A stretch of DNA of 38,681 nt from an uncultured Microcaldota archaeon (GCA_903835385.1 CAILMQ010000011.1:1-38681); one strand, 5' to 3'. Positions 6,543 through 16,569 are shown, counted from the first letter of the stretch. Notes: generated from the letters alone by a model not told the origin. Translations and numbers: made by a program.

Positions 6543-8893
6543 AGAACGGAAACGCCGAAATCCCCCTTTATCTGCTCCACTTCTTTTATCTTGCTGATGA
6601 GCTTCAGCTCGGATTCCAGTTCAGGGCTGAGCGGTTCGGGGAGGCTCAGGCGGACTTTCGCCAGCTCTGCGTTCTGCGCCATCTTGTTCCTCGCCTTGTA
6701 TTGGCGCAGCTCCGCGACCACGCGGTTGAATTTCTCCAGCGCGGATATTGCATCAATGTCCACCGGGCCTTTGGCAGGCCAGGCGCTCCTGTGTATGGAC
6801 TCGCTTGCACCGAACACCTCGTGGTCCAGCTCCTCGGCCATGTGCGGTGTTATGGGGGCGAGCAGCCTGATTGAATCGTGCAGAACGTGGCGCAGGCAGT
6901 GCTGTGCGTCGTGCTTCGCCTTCGCGTCGGCACCGTATATCCTGTGCTTCACGTACTCCAGGTAGTTGTCGCAAAAATCATGCCAGAAGAAGTTCTGCAT
7001 TGCGCGTATGGCCTTGTGGAATTCGAACGCCTCCATGTCGCGGGTATACTCCTCCACGACCTGGCTCATCCTGCTATTTATCCACCGGTCAATGGTGCCG
7101 AGGCTTTCGGGCTTCGTCCCGCGCGCCTCGTGGCCCTCGGACGATTTCTCAACCAGCCGCGCCGCGTTCCACACCTTGGCCAGGAAGCTCTTCGCGTATT
7201 TTATGTCCTCGTAGCTGAAGGGGCGGTCCTTCGCCATGGCCCCGGACATCGCGGCCCATTGCCTTATGGCGTCGGCAGGATAGTCCTGCAGCAGGTCCGA
7301 GGGCGAGATTATGTTGCCCGTGCTCTTGGACATCTTCTTGCCGTCCGGTGCGAGCACGTTGCCGTTGAGCAGTATGGTGTGGAATGGAGGGATGCCGGTG
7401 AGCGCCACGCCGCTGCGGTAGATGGTGTAGAACGCCCAGGTGCGCACGATTTCCACGCCCTGGGGCCTGAGCGATGCCGGATATAGCCGCGCCATCCTCT
7501 TCTCGTCATCGGGCCATCCGGATATTATGAGCGGCGTTATGCTGGAATCCACCCAGACGTCGCAGGTGCTCGTTTCGGGAAGCATTTTGGCTCCGCAGGG
7601 GCACGCCTTGCCTGCTGCTTTTTCCGGATAGAACGGCAACTCGCCCGGCCCGGCGCCCGCGGTCGCGCCGCATTTTTCACAATAATAGAACGGAAGCGGT
7701 GTGCCGAACACGCGCTGGCGGGAAATCACCCAGTCCCATTCCGCGCCCTCCACCCAATCGATGAGATAGCTTATGCCAAAGTCCGGAACCCATTTTATCT
7801 TCTCGGCAAACGCCTTGATGCGCTTGGCCGTGGTGCGTATGTCGGCGAACCACTGCAGCGACGGGATGAGCTCCACCGGGGTCTTGCACCGGTCATGCAC
7901 CTTCACGGTCTGCCGCAGCGGCACTGATTTCACCAGCTTCCCCCCGGCCTTCAGCTTCTCAACGACCTTTTTCTTCGCCTCCTCCACCTTCAGGCCGTCG
8001 AACTCGCCGCTGTTCCTCATCCTGCCGTGCTGGTCTATGGAATCTATCATTGGCAGCTTGTACCTGTGCATCCATACGACGTCCATCTTGTCGCCGAAGG
8101 TGCATACCATGAGCAGGCCCGTGCCGAATTCCTTGTCCACTTCCTTGTCCGCGATTGCAGGGACGTCTTTTCCCAGCGCGGTCCTGATTGTTTTGTTGTC
8201 AAGAGCCCTGTACCGCTCGTCATCGGGATGAAAAAGCACTGCCACGCATGCGCTCATGAGCTCGGGCCGGGTGGTCGCTATGACCAGGTTTCCTCCGTCC
8301 GGGCCCGTGAAATTTATGTGGTGCATCATCCCGTCCTTGTCCTCGTCGTCAAGCTCAGCCTTCGCGATTGCGGACACGCATTTCGGGCACCAATAAACCG
8401 GATACTTGGACCTGTACACCAGCTTGTCATCGTACATCTTCAGCAGCGAGAGCTGGACCTTCCTGTGGTATTCAGGGTCCATGGTCCTGTATTCGTAGCG
8501 CCAGTCAGGGCTGAAGCCCATCTCGTTCATCTGCGCCTTCATGCGCGCTATGAACTCCCGCGTCCATTCCACGCATTTCTCGCGGAACTGCACCGGCGGG
8601 AGCCTGCCGAACTTCTTTTCCACCCTGACTTCGGTGGGGAACCCCTGGGTGTCCCATCCCTGGGGATAATAGACGTTGAAGCCCTGCATGCGCTTGTAGC
8701 GGGCCACGAAGTCGAAATAGGAGTAGCTCAGCACATGGCCCATATGGAGGTCGCCGGACGTGAATGGCGGCGGCGTGTCCAGGGAATAAATCGGCCTGAC
8801 CTCGTCCTTCTCGTCGAACCCGTAGGTGTTGTTCTCCGCCCACCACTTCTGCCATTTTTCCTCTATGGCCCTGCCGTACCTTTCCTGAAGCAT
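6539..8893 (-). CDS. valS: Valyl-tRNA synthetase
   Basis: 784 aa; PPPFTSGDLHMGH (HIGH), KKMSKSTGN (KMSKS). Confidence 0.95.
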   Translation of the reverse strand: MLQERYGRAIEEKWQKWWAENNTYGFDEKDEVRPIYSLDTPPPFTSGDLHMGHVLSYSYFDFVARYKRMQGFNVYYPQGWDTQGFPTEVRVEKKFGRLPPVQFREKCVEWTREFIARMKAQMNEMGFSPDWRYEYRTMDPEYHRKVQLSLLKMYDDKLVYRSKYPVYWCPKCVSAIAKAELDDEDKDGMMHHINFTGPDGGNLVIATTRPELMSACVAVLFHPDDERYRALDNKTIRTALGKDVPAIADKEVDKEFGTGLLMVCTFGDKMDVVWMHRYKLPMIDSIDQHGRMRNSGEFDGLKVEEAKKKVVEKLKAGGKLVKSVPLRQTVKVHDRCKTPVELIPSLQWFADIRTTAKRIKAFAEKIKWVPDFGISYLIDWVEGAEWDWVISRQRVFGTPLPFYYCEKCGATAGAGPGELPFYPEKAAGKACPCGAKMLPETSTCDVWVDSSITPLIISGWPDDEKRMARLYPASLRPQGVEIVRTWAFYTIYRSGVALTGIPPFHTILLNGNVLAPDGKKMSKSTGNIISPSDLLQDYPADAIRQWAAMSGAMAKDRPFSYEDIKYAKSFLAKVWNAARLVEKSSEGHEARGTKPESLGTIDRWINSRMSQVVEEYTRDMEAFEFHKAIRAMQNFFWHDFCDNYLEYVKHRIYGADAKAKHDAQHCLRHVLHDSIRLLAPITPHMAEELDHEVFGASESIHRSAWPAKGPVDIDAISALEKFNRVVAELRQYKARNKMAQNAELAKVRLSLPEPLSPELESELKLISKIKEVEQIKGDFGVSVL

Positions 8894-8963
8894 AAAATCT
8901 ACCTGGAATAGGGATGGTATCTATTGGAATAGTAATAAAAGAAAAGCGGTTGGTATTATTCCC

Positions 8964-10616
8964 ATGATTATGAAAACCCTGCCCGCAATCGCGCTCCTGC
9001 TCGCGCTTTTTTACATGGCCGGCGCGGCAAATGCGTCCAAGAACGTGAGCATACCCGGCGAGTCTTACGGAAACATAAACTGCCCCATCACCTACCTGTC
9101 GCACATTATTTCCGGCGGATACAACACCACGGTCAGGATAAGATTCGAAAATCCGTCGGGCTCCTCCACAAGCGCGTTCCGGCTCACGCTTTCAAGCGCG
9201 CTCGGATGGTTCGCGCCCAGGAACCTGACTTATGCGCTTAATCCGGACGGTTACGGCTCCGGCGGCTGGCCGTACTGGGACATGCCGCCCCTGGGGCCGG
9301 GCGAAAGCGCGGAGATATCGTTCGTGGTCAAGGGGAGCGTCGGGCTGGTCGACCAGGTGGGCCTGGATGCGGAACCGCTCGGCCGCTGGAGCGCCACGTG
9401 CAGCCGCGTCGTGCCCTATTCCGGCTCGGAACTGCGCCAGAACATCAGCCGCTACCTGGATTCGCTGAACTGGAGCCAGAACGTGACCGTGTATTATGAA
9501 AGCGGCAATCTCGCGCTCGCGCATCTGGAAAGGAACGGCTCCTTCGCGGTGTTCGGAATCAACAGCGGAAACGTCAGCGCGGTTTCGGATTACGGAACAA
9601 TATCCTCCCTGGTTTCAGGATATGGCGCCGCGGCGACGCCCGCGTTCTCCGGGGACGCCTCAAAGCCTTTCAGGACGCTGAATTATTCCAAAGCTCTGAA
9701 GGCCGGAGTGGAGAACAACTGCATGATGATTACCGGAATGGACAAGCACCCGTGCGTGAACCGGACCACCTGCCAGTACGCATGCGCCTCCGTGCCGGTA
9801 TGCTGGTATGTGGGGCAGATGGGCTGGCCGTTCATAGATTCGCTTCTGGCATACAAGACGAGCGTGAACAGCGCGAACGTCGCGCTGGAGAGCTCCATCA
9901 GTTCCTCCTATGCCTTCGGCCAGACGCCGTCCTATTCTACAGCGAACGCGGCGCTCTCGGACATGGAAGCACTCAACCGCTACGAGACCTCGGTCATCTA
10001 CCAGCCGCTTTTCAGCACGTATAATTTCTGCCCGCCGCCGGAATACGCCATGCCGCAGATGATTGATGCAAGGCGCACGCTGCTGGATTACCTGGACCAA
10101 AGCTGCGTCCAGACCCTGGAGGGAAGCATAACGAGCCAGAGCGTTGCAATCGCGCCCGCCCTGGCAAGGGCGGAAAAAGAAGCCGCGGCAGCGGAATCCG
10201 CAAGGATAAATGCGAGCCTTGCGTTGAACGCCAGCATTGCGCTGAATGCAAGCATCGCACTGAATGCAAGCATCGCGCTTAACAGGAGCGCCGCACTGAA
10301 CGCAAGCATTGCGTTGAATGCCAGCATTGCGGCGAACAGGAGCATCGCGTTGAATGATAGCATCGCGCTTAACAGGAGCCTTGCGCTGAATGCCAGCATT
10401 GCATTGAACAGGAGCCTTGCACTAAACGCGAGCATAGCGCTGAACAGGAGCATTGCCCTGAACGCCAGCATCGCGGCGAACGCGAGCAAAAGTTCGAGCG
10501 CCGTGCCTCAGACCATCCCGGAGGGCGTGCCGTGCAAGGTTCCGGCGGCCGCGCTGCTCGCGCTCGTAGCGATTACGGTGGCGGCTTCAATTGGGGATGC
10601 CCGTCCTTTACTTTAA
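8964..10616 (+). CDS. Secreted protein with hexapeptide sequon-repeat stalk and C-terminal hydrophobic segment
   Basis: Signal peptide MIMKTLPAIALLLALFYMAGAANA; 16 x [NxS(I/L)AL]; C-terminal PAAALLALVAITVAAS. Confidence 0.8.
   Translation: MIMKTLPAIALLLALFYMAGAANASKNVSIPGESYGNINCPITYLSHIISGGYNTTVRIRFENPSGSSTSAFRLTLSSALGWFAPRNLTYALNPDGYGSGGWPYWDMPPLGPGESAEISFVVKGSVGLVDQVGLDAEPLGRWSATCSRVVPYSGSELRQNISRYLDSLNWSQNVTVYYESGNLALAHLERNGSFAVFGINSGNVSAVSDYGTISSLVSGYGAAATPAFSGDASKPFRTLNYSKALKAGVENNCMMITGMDKHPCVNRTTCQYACASVPVCWYVGQMGWPFIDSLLAYKTSVNSANVALESSISSSYAFGQTPSYSTANAALSDMEALNRYETSVIYQPLFSTYNFCPPPEYAMPQMIDARRTLLDYLDQSCVQTLEGSITSQSVAIAPALARAEKEAAAAESARINASLALNASIALNASIALNASIALNRSAALNASIALNASIAANRSIALNDSIALNRSLALNASIALNRSLALNASIALNRSIALNASIAANASKSSSAVPQTIPEGVPCKVPAAALLALVAITVAASIGDARPLL
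10209..10487 (+). repeat. 18-bp coding tandem repeat (16 units, NxSIAL)
   Basis: N codon recurs every 18 bp from 10209 to 10479 without register slip. Confidence 0.9.
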
Positions 10617-11399
10617 TCTCCATGCGGGTAATGGGTGTCTTTTTGTTCCTAAAGGGATTGAGACCATCTCCATGGAATCCGTATCCAACACTGCAACCCC
10701 GTTTGCAACTGTTCCGTTTGCAACGCAGGGGCATTTTGCCCAAGACAAACCGCTTATTTTTACCTTGGAACCGAACCTGGCTTTTCGAACACGATTTTCG
10801 CTTATTACTTCCAGCCCTTCCGTATGGTCGTGGCCGGAAATCCCCAGCGAACAATCGTTATGCTTCAGGAATTTCAAATGCCGGGCTGCGGCTCTTGAAC
10901 CGTCCACCTCGCAGTCAAGGCTGCCTGAAAGGTCCGGGTAAGCATAATGGGAGAGCAGCACCTTGAGACCGCCGAACCGTTCCACTCTGAACTCCGGCAG
11001 GGTGCCAAGGAAAATGACGTCTTTGTTTTGGAGCAAAGAAGGCAGGTCGTTTTCATACGAATACATGCCATTTGCTTTCGCAAACCTCGCACGCTCTCGC
11101 AAATTCATTCGCTGCCAGTTTTTCGGATAAGCGATTCCAGCTTCATGCTTCGGGGCCCTTGTCAGCGCAGCAAGGTCATGGTTGCCGAGTACCGTGGTAT
11201 AGCATTTCTTTTTCACCAATTCTACGCATTCATGCGCATTTCGGGATTTCAGGAAGCCGTAATACGGAACGGTGTATCCCACGGTATCCCCGAGGCAGAC
11301 GATTTTTTCGCAGCGGGATTGTAATATCCCGATTGCCTGGTCCAAACGACGCACGTCTTCGTGAATATCCGTGATAAACCCGACTTTCATGTATTTCAC
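10608..11399 (-). CDS. Calcineurin-like metallophosphoesterase
   Basis: GFITDIHED, CLGDTVGY, LGNHD, SGHDH motifs. Confidence 0.85.
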   Translation of the reverse strand: MKYMKVGFITDIHEDVRRLDQAIGILQSRCEKIVCLGDTVGYTVPYYGFLKSRNAHECVELVKKKCYTTVLGNHDLAALTRAPKHEAGIAYPKNWQRMNLRERARFAKANGMYSYENDLPSLLQNKDVIFLGTLPEFRVERFGGLKVLLSHYAYPDLSGSLDCEVDGSRAAARHLKFLKHNDCSLGISGHDHTEGLEVISENRVRKARFGSKVKISGLSWAKCPCVANGTVANGVAVLDTDSMEMVSIPLGTKRHPLPAWRLK

Positions 11400-11418
11400 T
11401 TCTGCTTCGGAAGCTTTC

Positions 11419-12210
11419 CTAAGGGTTGGACACCGTTATCTCATCGCCCACGGTAATCTTCATGCCGTCCTTTGCCGCGACGGTCTCGACTTCGCTCTCG
11501 TACTCTATTTTCTGCGCCTCCAGCTCCGGCCCTGCGCGCAGCATCTTCACCCCGAAATGGGACAGCACCGCCTTCTTGGGCTGCGCGGCCTTGAGCAGCT
11601 TCACTATGTCGCTGCTCTCGAGATGGTCCGGTATGCCGTCGGAATAGGGCTTGAGGCAGTTGGCAATCAGCAGGTCGCAGCCTGATAAGCGCTGCCCGAG
11701 CTCCTCGAACCAGTTGGTGTCGGAGGTGTACCCTATGACCCTGCCCTCAAGATAAAGCTTGAACCCGAAGGCGCTGGGCTCGTCATGCTTGACTTCTACG
11801 ATTTCCAGCTCGAATGAGCCTTTTTTCGTGGTGAATTTCTTCCGCTCGCCATAAACCGCGGTATAGACCTCCTTCGCGTGGTCCTGGTGGTATTTGGTTA
11901 TCAGCTGGTCCGGGCCGCTTAGCGAGTTCCTGCTGGCTATGAGTATGCCCTTTTTCTCAAGCGCGAACCTCGACATCCCTTCCACCATCACGTTCGCGTC
12001 GTTGCCATGATCCACGTGCGCGTGGGTCACTATCACCGCATCGAGCCTGAGCGGGTCGTGGCGGTATGCCGCGGAATAGACGAGCGCGCCGGGCCCTGGG
12101 TCCACGTGTATGTCCGCGGAGTCCGAGCTTATGCGGAAGCCGCCGGTCTTCCTCGTCTGCCTGATGAGGTTGACCCTGCCGCCCCCGGTGCCCAGAAATA
12201 CGATTTCCAT
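11419..12210 (-). CDS. MBL-fold metallohydrolase
   Basis: FLGTGGGR and VTHAHVDHGND motifs. Confidence 0.85.
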   Translation of the reverse strand: MEIVFLGTGGGRVNLIRQTRKTGGFRISSDSADIHVDPGPGALVYSAAYRHDPLRLDAVIVTHAHVDHGNDANVMVEGMSRFALEKKGILIASRNSLSGPDQLITKYHQDHAKEVYTAVYGERKKFTTKKGSFELEIVEVKHDEPSAFGFKLYLEGRVIGYTSDTNWFEELGQRLSGCDLLIANCLKPYSDGIPDHLESSDIVKLLKAAQPKKAVLSHFGVKMLRAGPELEAQKIEYESEVETVAAKDGMKITVGDEITVSNP

Positions 12211-12256
12211 GGAGGGTTATGAAATGAAAGGTTATTTTACTTTACTACTTTGCCCG

Positions 12257-13249
12257 TCATCTCGCTGCCTTGCCAGTCATCTCACAGAATTTGCAGAGCG
12301 CGGAGCTGCCCGGCTCCCCGCAGGAGGAACACGCGGTGAAGCGTGCCCGCGCAGGGTGTTCCCCGGGCGCCTTTTCCATCGCAAGGAAGCTGCCGAGCAC
12401 CTTATACTTCGTGCCTGGGTGGAGCTCCTCCATGTCGTTGAGCTGGCTCCTCACGAGCTGCCTGAACGCGGATTGCGCATAGGGGCATTCCTTATAGTTC
12501 ATGTCCATGCCGCGGACCATCGCATAGACCGCGGTTTCCTTCTCCGGAGTGCGCAGGAGCGGCCTTATGCGCCGGACGAATCCCGGGCCTTTGGCAGGCG
12601 GGTCCAGCAGCCTGCTTGTGCGCGATGGCTCGTTCCTGAATATGTTCATGAGCACGGTCTGCGCCATGTCGTCCAGGTTGTGGCCCATGGCGAGCTTGTC
12701 CGCCTCCAGTTCCCTGGCCGCCCGGTTGAGCAGGCCGCGCCTCAGGACCCCGCACCAGGAGCAGGGCAGGAAGTTGCGTGTTCCGTGTCCTGTGTTCCGT
12801 GTCGTGTGCCCTGTGTTCCGTGTTGGGTGTTCGGTGTCCTGTTCCCGGAGTATGGCGTCAAGGGTTTTGCCGATTTCTTTTTTGAATGATATGACGCGGT
12901 GCTCGATTCCGAGTTTTTTGGCCTGTTTTTTCGCGATTTGAAGGGTCGCGTTGCGATAACCTGCGATTCCTTCGTCTATTGTTATCGCCACGAGCTCCAT
13001 GGGCAGGTCTTTGGACAATTCATGCAGGCAATTGAGCAAAACCGTGCTGTCCTTGCCGCCCGAGAGCCCGACCGCCACCCGCTCGCCCTTGCTTATCATG
13101 CGGAACTCGCGCACGGTGGAGCGGAATCGCTTGTCGAACATGCGCACGAAATGCGCGGCGCAGAGGCTCCGCTCGCAGTAGTGCAGGCGGATGACGGCAT
13201 CGTCGTCGCATTTAAAACATTTGGAGAGTTTGCCCGCTGGGTTCGCCAT
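12257..13249 (-). CDS. ttuA: tRNA 2-thiolation protein, TtuA/NcsA family
   Basis: PP-loop GLSGGKDSTVLL; PCSWCGVLRR; YKECPYA; N- and C-terminal zinc fingers. Confidence 0.85.
   Translation of the reverse strand: MANPAGKLSKCFKCDDDAVIRLHYCERSLCAAHFVRMFDKRFRSTVREFRMISKGERVAVGLSGGKDSTVLLNCLHELSKDLPMELVAITIDEGIAGYRNATLQIAKKQAKKLGIEHRVISFKKEIGKTLDAILREQDTEHPTRNTGHTTRNTGHGTRNFLPCSWCGVLRRGLLNRAARELEADKLAMGHNLDDMAQTVLMNIFRNEPSRTSRLLDPPAKGPGFVRRIRPLLRTPEKETAVYAMVRGMDMNYKECPYAQSAFRQLVRSQLNDMEELHPGTKYKVLGSFLAMEKAPGEHPARARFTACSSCGEPGSSALCKFCEMTGKAAR
12776..12842. repeat. Degenerate GTGTTCCGTGTC minisatellite inside ttuA
   Basis: gtgttccgtgtcctgtgttccgtgtcgtgtgccctgtgttccgtgttgggtgttcggtgtcctg. Confidence 0.85.
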
Positions 13250-13253
13250 GATG

Positions 13254-13442
13254 TTACCCGCCGAAAACTACCCTGAGCACTTCCACCGTGTCATTCGCTC
13301 TGACGGAAGCGGTTTCGGGCGCCAGCCTCCCGTTGAGCTTGACCACGACCTCTTCGCGCCTGACTTTGAGCTTTTTGAGAAGTGACGCGATGTCGCCCCT
13401 GTGGCTGACTGCCTTTTTTCTTCCATCAATAATAAGGCGCAT
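13254..13442 (-). CDS. ThiS/MoaD-family sulfur carrier (TtuB-like)
   Basis: 62 aa ending VFGG; small ubiquitin-like fold pattern; 4 bp upstream of ttuA. Confidence 0.8.
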   Translation of the reverse strand: MRLIIDGRKKAVSHRGDIASLLKKLKVRREEVVVKLNGRLAPETASVRANDTVEVLRVVFGG

Positions 13443-13504
13443 GAACGGATATATCCTAACGAAACAATTTAAAGGTTCAGCGAGAATGTCGGTCAGGTGG
13501 TTTT

Positions 13505-14728
13505 TTGCATATCAAGCGGGTCCATGCGCGCGAGATTCTTGATTCAAGGGGCAATCCCACGATAGAGGTGGATGTCGAGACCGACGAGGGCGCGTTCGGC
13601 AGGGCGGCAGCGCCGAGCGGCGCGTCCACGGGAAGCCATGAGGCGCTGGAACTGCGCGACAATGACAGCCGCTACCTGGGCAAGGGCGTGAGGCAGGCGG
13701 TGCAGAATGTCAATGAGAAAATAGAGCCCATGCTCGTGGGCATGCCGATAGAGCCGCTGGAGGACATAGACGCCCAGATGATAGCCCTCGACGGCACGCC
13801 GGACAAATCCAGGCTGGGCGCAAACGCCATGGTGGCGGTGTCCATGGCCTGCGCAAGGGCCGCGGCCGCATCCAACAAGGAGCCGCTGTACGAATATCTC
13901 GGGGGCAGCCATCTCCCGAAAGCCATGTTCAACATACTCAACGGCGGCAAGCATGCGGGAGGCAGGCTGTCCATCCAGGAGTTCATGATAATTCCAGAGG
14001 CGCCGACGTTCGCCGAGCGCCTGAGGATTGCGAGCGAGGTGTACCACACGCTCGGCCAGCAGCTGGCGAAGAAGTACGGCCCGTCCGCTCGGAACGTCGG
14101 TGACGAAGGCGGATTCGCGCCGCAGCTCCAGAGCGCTTCCGAGGCGCTCTCAGCCATAGAAGGCGCGCTGGTGGAATGCGGCTGCAGGCAGAAGACCGGC
14201 ATCGCCATAGACGCAGCCGCAAGCTCGTTCTACGATGAGAAAAAGCAAAAATACAGCCTGGACGGAAAATCCACTGACGCGGAGGGCCTGCTTGACTTCT
14301 ATGCCGGCCTGGTGAAGGACTTCGGCCTGGTGTCCATAGAGGATCCGTTCTTCGAGGAGGATTTCGACACGTTCAGCGAGATGACGGAAACGCTCGGCAA
14401 AAAAATCCAGGTGGTCGGGGACGACCTGCTGGTGACCAATGCCAGAAGGATAAGGACCGCGATTGAAAAGCGCTCATGCAACGCCCTGCTGCTCAAGGTC
14501 AACCAGATAGGGACCGTGACCGAGGCCATAGCCGCGGCCAGCATGTGCAGGCACAAAAAATGGAACGTAATCGTTTCCCACCGCTCGGGCGAGACCGAGG
14601 ACAGCTTCATAGCGGATTTTGCGGTGGGCATAAACGCGGGCCAGATAAAGGCCGGCGCGCCCGCCAGAGGAGAGCGCACGGCGAAATACAATCAGCTGCT
14701 GAGGATTGAGGAGGAACTTGGGGAATAA
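13505..14728 (+). CDS. eno: Enolase
   Basis: 407 aa; REILDSRGNPTIEVDV, SGASTGSHEA, VSHRSGETED; TTG start likely. Confidence 0.95.
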   Translation: MHIKRVHAREILDSRGNPTIEVDVETDEGAFGRAAAPSGASTGSHEALELRDNDSRYLGKGVRQAVQNVNEKIEPMLVGMPIEPLEDIDAQMIALDGTPDKSRLGANAMVAVSMACARAAAASNKEPLYEYLGGSHLPKAMFNILNGGKHAGGRLSIQEFMIIPEAPTFAERLRIASEVYHTLGQQLAKKYGPSARNVGDEGGFAPQLQSASEALSAIEGALVECGCRQKTGIAIDAAASSFYDEKKQKYSLDGKSTDAEGLLDFYAGLVKDFGLVSIEDPFFEEDFDTFSEMTETLGKKIQVVGDDLLVTNARRIRTAIEKRSCNALLLKVNQIGTVTEAIAAASMCRHKKWNVIVSHRSGETEDSFIADFAVGINAGQIKAGAPARGERTAKYNQLLRIEEELGE

Positions 14729-14804
14729 TCGGTGCAGGGGCGGTGGAGAATAATCTTAAAAATCCCGTCGCCCATGTTTAAGCAGAGACATTCCAGTTGG
14801 TATC

Positions 14805-16565
14805 ATGATTGAGCGAAAACCGAATCCTACAGACGCGAAGACGTATTACCAGTTGGGCAACGATTACTACGAGAAGTCAGACTACGAGAAGGCCATAGAG
14901 AACTATAACATGGCCATCCTACTCAACCCGGTGTTCTCCGAGGCCTACTTCAACCGCGCCCTGTCTTATTATCAGCTCAAGAACTTCGACAAGTCCGTCG
15001 CGGACTACACCAAGGCCGCGGAGCTGGACCCCCAGAACCCGATAATCTACAATAACAGGGGCGACGCGTTCTACAGGAAGCAGGATTTCCAGACCGCGGT
15101 GAAGGATTACGACAAGGCCATAACCCTCAACCCCAACTACCTCAAGGCGTTCTACAACAGGGGGCTCTCCTACGCCTCCATAGAGGAGTACGAGAAGGCG
15201 GTGGAGGATTTCAGCAAGGTCATCCAGATAAAGGCGGACTTCGCCGAGGCCTACCACCTCAGGGGCCTGGCGCACGAGTACGCGGGCAGCATCAGCGACG
15301 CAATAGCGGACTACGAGAAGGCGCTGCAGCTCAACCCCGAGCTCGCGGAGGCCAAGACGCACCTGGAGAGCGCGAAGGCGAAGAAGGAGCAGGAAGGCAA
15401 GGGCGAGGGTGGCGGCGGCGGGGGGGCTGCCGGCGCGGACATAAAGATGCTCCAGAAGCCGACAATGACATTCAACGACGTCGCGGGCATGAAGAAGATG
15501 AAGGAGGAAATCCGCGAGGCAATCGTATACCCGATGATAAATCCGGACCTGGCCCGCAAGTACGGCAAGCTGGGAGGCGGCGGCATACTGATGTACGGCC
15601 CGCCCGGATGCGGGAAGACCTTCATAGTCAAGGCTGCCGCCGGCGAGTGCCAGGCGGGGTTCATAAACGCGAAGCTGTCCGATTTGCTGGACATGTACGT
15701 GGGCAACACCGAGAAGAACATACACAAGGTGTTCGAGCTGGCGCGCAAGCACGTGCCGTGCATACTGTTTTTCGACGAAGTGGACGCCCTCGGTGGCAGG
15801 AGGGACCAGCAGGAAGGCCAGCAGTACATGAAGATGGCCGTGAACCAGCTTCTCTACGAGATGGACGGCGTGGAGGCGAACAACCAGAACGTGCTGGTCA
15901 TAGCCGCGACCAACGCGCCCTGGGATGTGGACCCGGCGCTGAGGAGGTCCGGCCGTTTCAGCAAGCTGCTGTACATACCGGAGCCGGATTACGACTCGCG
16001 CGTCGCCATACTCAAGCTCCATGCCAAGAAAAGGCCGGTCGGGTCGCTGGTGCCGTTCAGGCTGCTAGGGACTGCGACCATGGGCTATGCCTCGGCCGAC
16101 CTCAAGGCGATTGTGGACGAGGCGGCGACCTACCCGTGGAGGGAGGCGTTCTTCTCCATAGAGAAGAAGGCGGAGAAGTACATCGAGCAGGGCATGGCCA
16201 AGGAGGAGGCCCATGAGAAGGCGAAGAAGGAGGTCTACCAGAGGTCGCTCAGCGTGGGCGATTTCACCAAGGCCATGATGAAGAAGAAATCCTCGCTGCC
16301 GCCCTGGTACGGCCAGGCGAAGAAGCAGATAGGCAAGCAGGAGGAAATCACCATAATAGACGGCAAGGAGCACAAGAAAGTGAGCGACAGCAAGATGGGC
16401 CCTGCGGAAAAGGAGTCCTTCAAGGAGCTGCTCAACGTCATAAACACCGGGAACCAGGCGTGGCACAAGTTCCTCGTGTACGGGGTGGTGCGCTACGCCT
16501 CGCTCGCGCTCCTGTTCCTCTACACGCTGGTCATCGACAGGAAGATAGTGCTGTCCTCGAAGTGA
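14805..16565 (+). CDS. TPR-AAA+ ATPase with C-terminal TM anchor
   Basis: About 5 TPRs, Gly-rich linker, AAA+ (GPPGCGKT; ILFFDEVDALGG; ALRRSGRF), C-terminal VRYASLALLFLYTLVI. Confidence 0.9.
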   Translation: MIERKPNPTDAKTYYQLGNDYYEKSDYEKAIENYNMAILLNPVFSEAYFNRALSYYQLKNFDKSVADYTKAAELDPQNPIIYNNRGDAFYRKQDFQTAVKDYDKAITLNPNYLKAFYNRGLSYASIEEYEKAVEDFSKVIQIKADFAEAYHLRGLAHEYAGSISDAIADYEKALQLNPELAEAKTHLESAKAKKEQEGKGEGGGGGGAAGADIKMLQKPTMTFNDVAGMKKMKEEIREAIVYPMINPDLARKYGKLGGGGILMYGPPGCGKTFIVKAAAGECQAGFINAKLSDLLDMYVGNTEKNIHKVFELARKHVPCILFFDEVDALGGRRDQQEGQQYMKMAVNQLLYEMDGVEANNQNVLVIAATNAPWDVDPALRRSGRFSKLLYIPEPDYDSRVAILKLHAKKRPVGSLVPFRLLGTATMGYASADLKAIVDEAATYPWREAFFSIEKKAEKYIEQGMAKEEAHEKAKKEVYQRSLSVGDFTKAMMKKKSSLPPWYGQAKKQIGKQEEITIIDGKEHKKVSDSKMGPAEKESFKELLNVINTGNQAWHKFLVYGVVRYASLALLFLYTLVIDRKIVLSSK

Positions 16566-16569
16566 GCCC

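Noticed and set aside
8027-8911. 294-aa plus-strand ORF
   Set aside because: Shadow ORF antisense to valS
10209-10487. Possible CRISPR-like array
   Set aside because: Periodicity is 18 bp, coding, with no repeat-spacer architecture
10088-10489. Repetitive minus-strand ORF (MLAFSAMLAF repeats)
   Set aside because: Antisense translation of the NxSIAL coding repeat
14919-16022. 367-aa minus-strand ORF
   Set aside because: Shadow ORF of the TPR-AAA gene with low-complexity composition (L, V, R, H)
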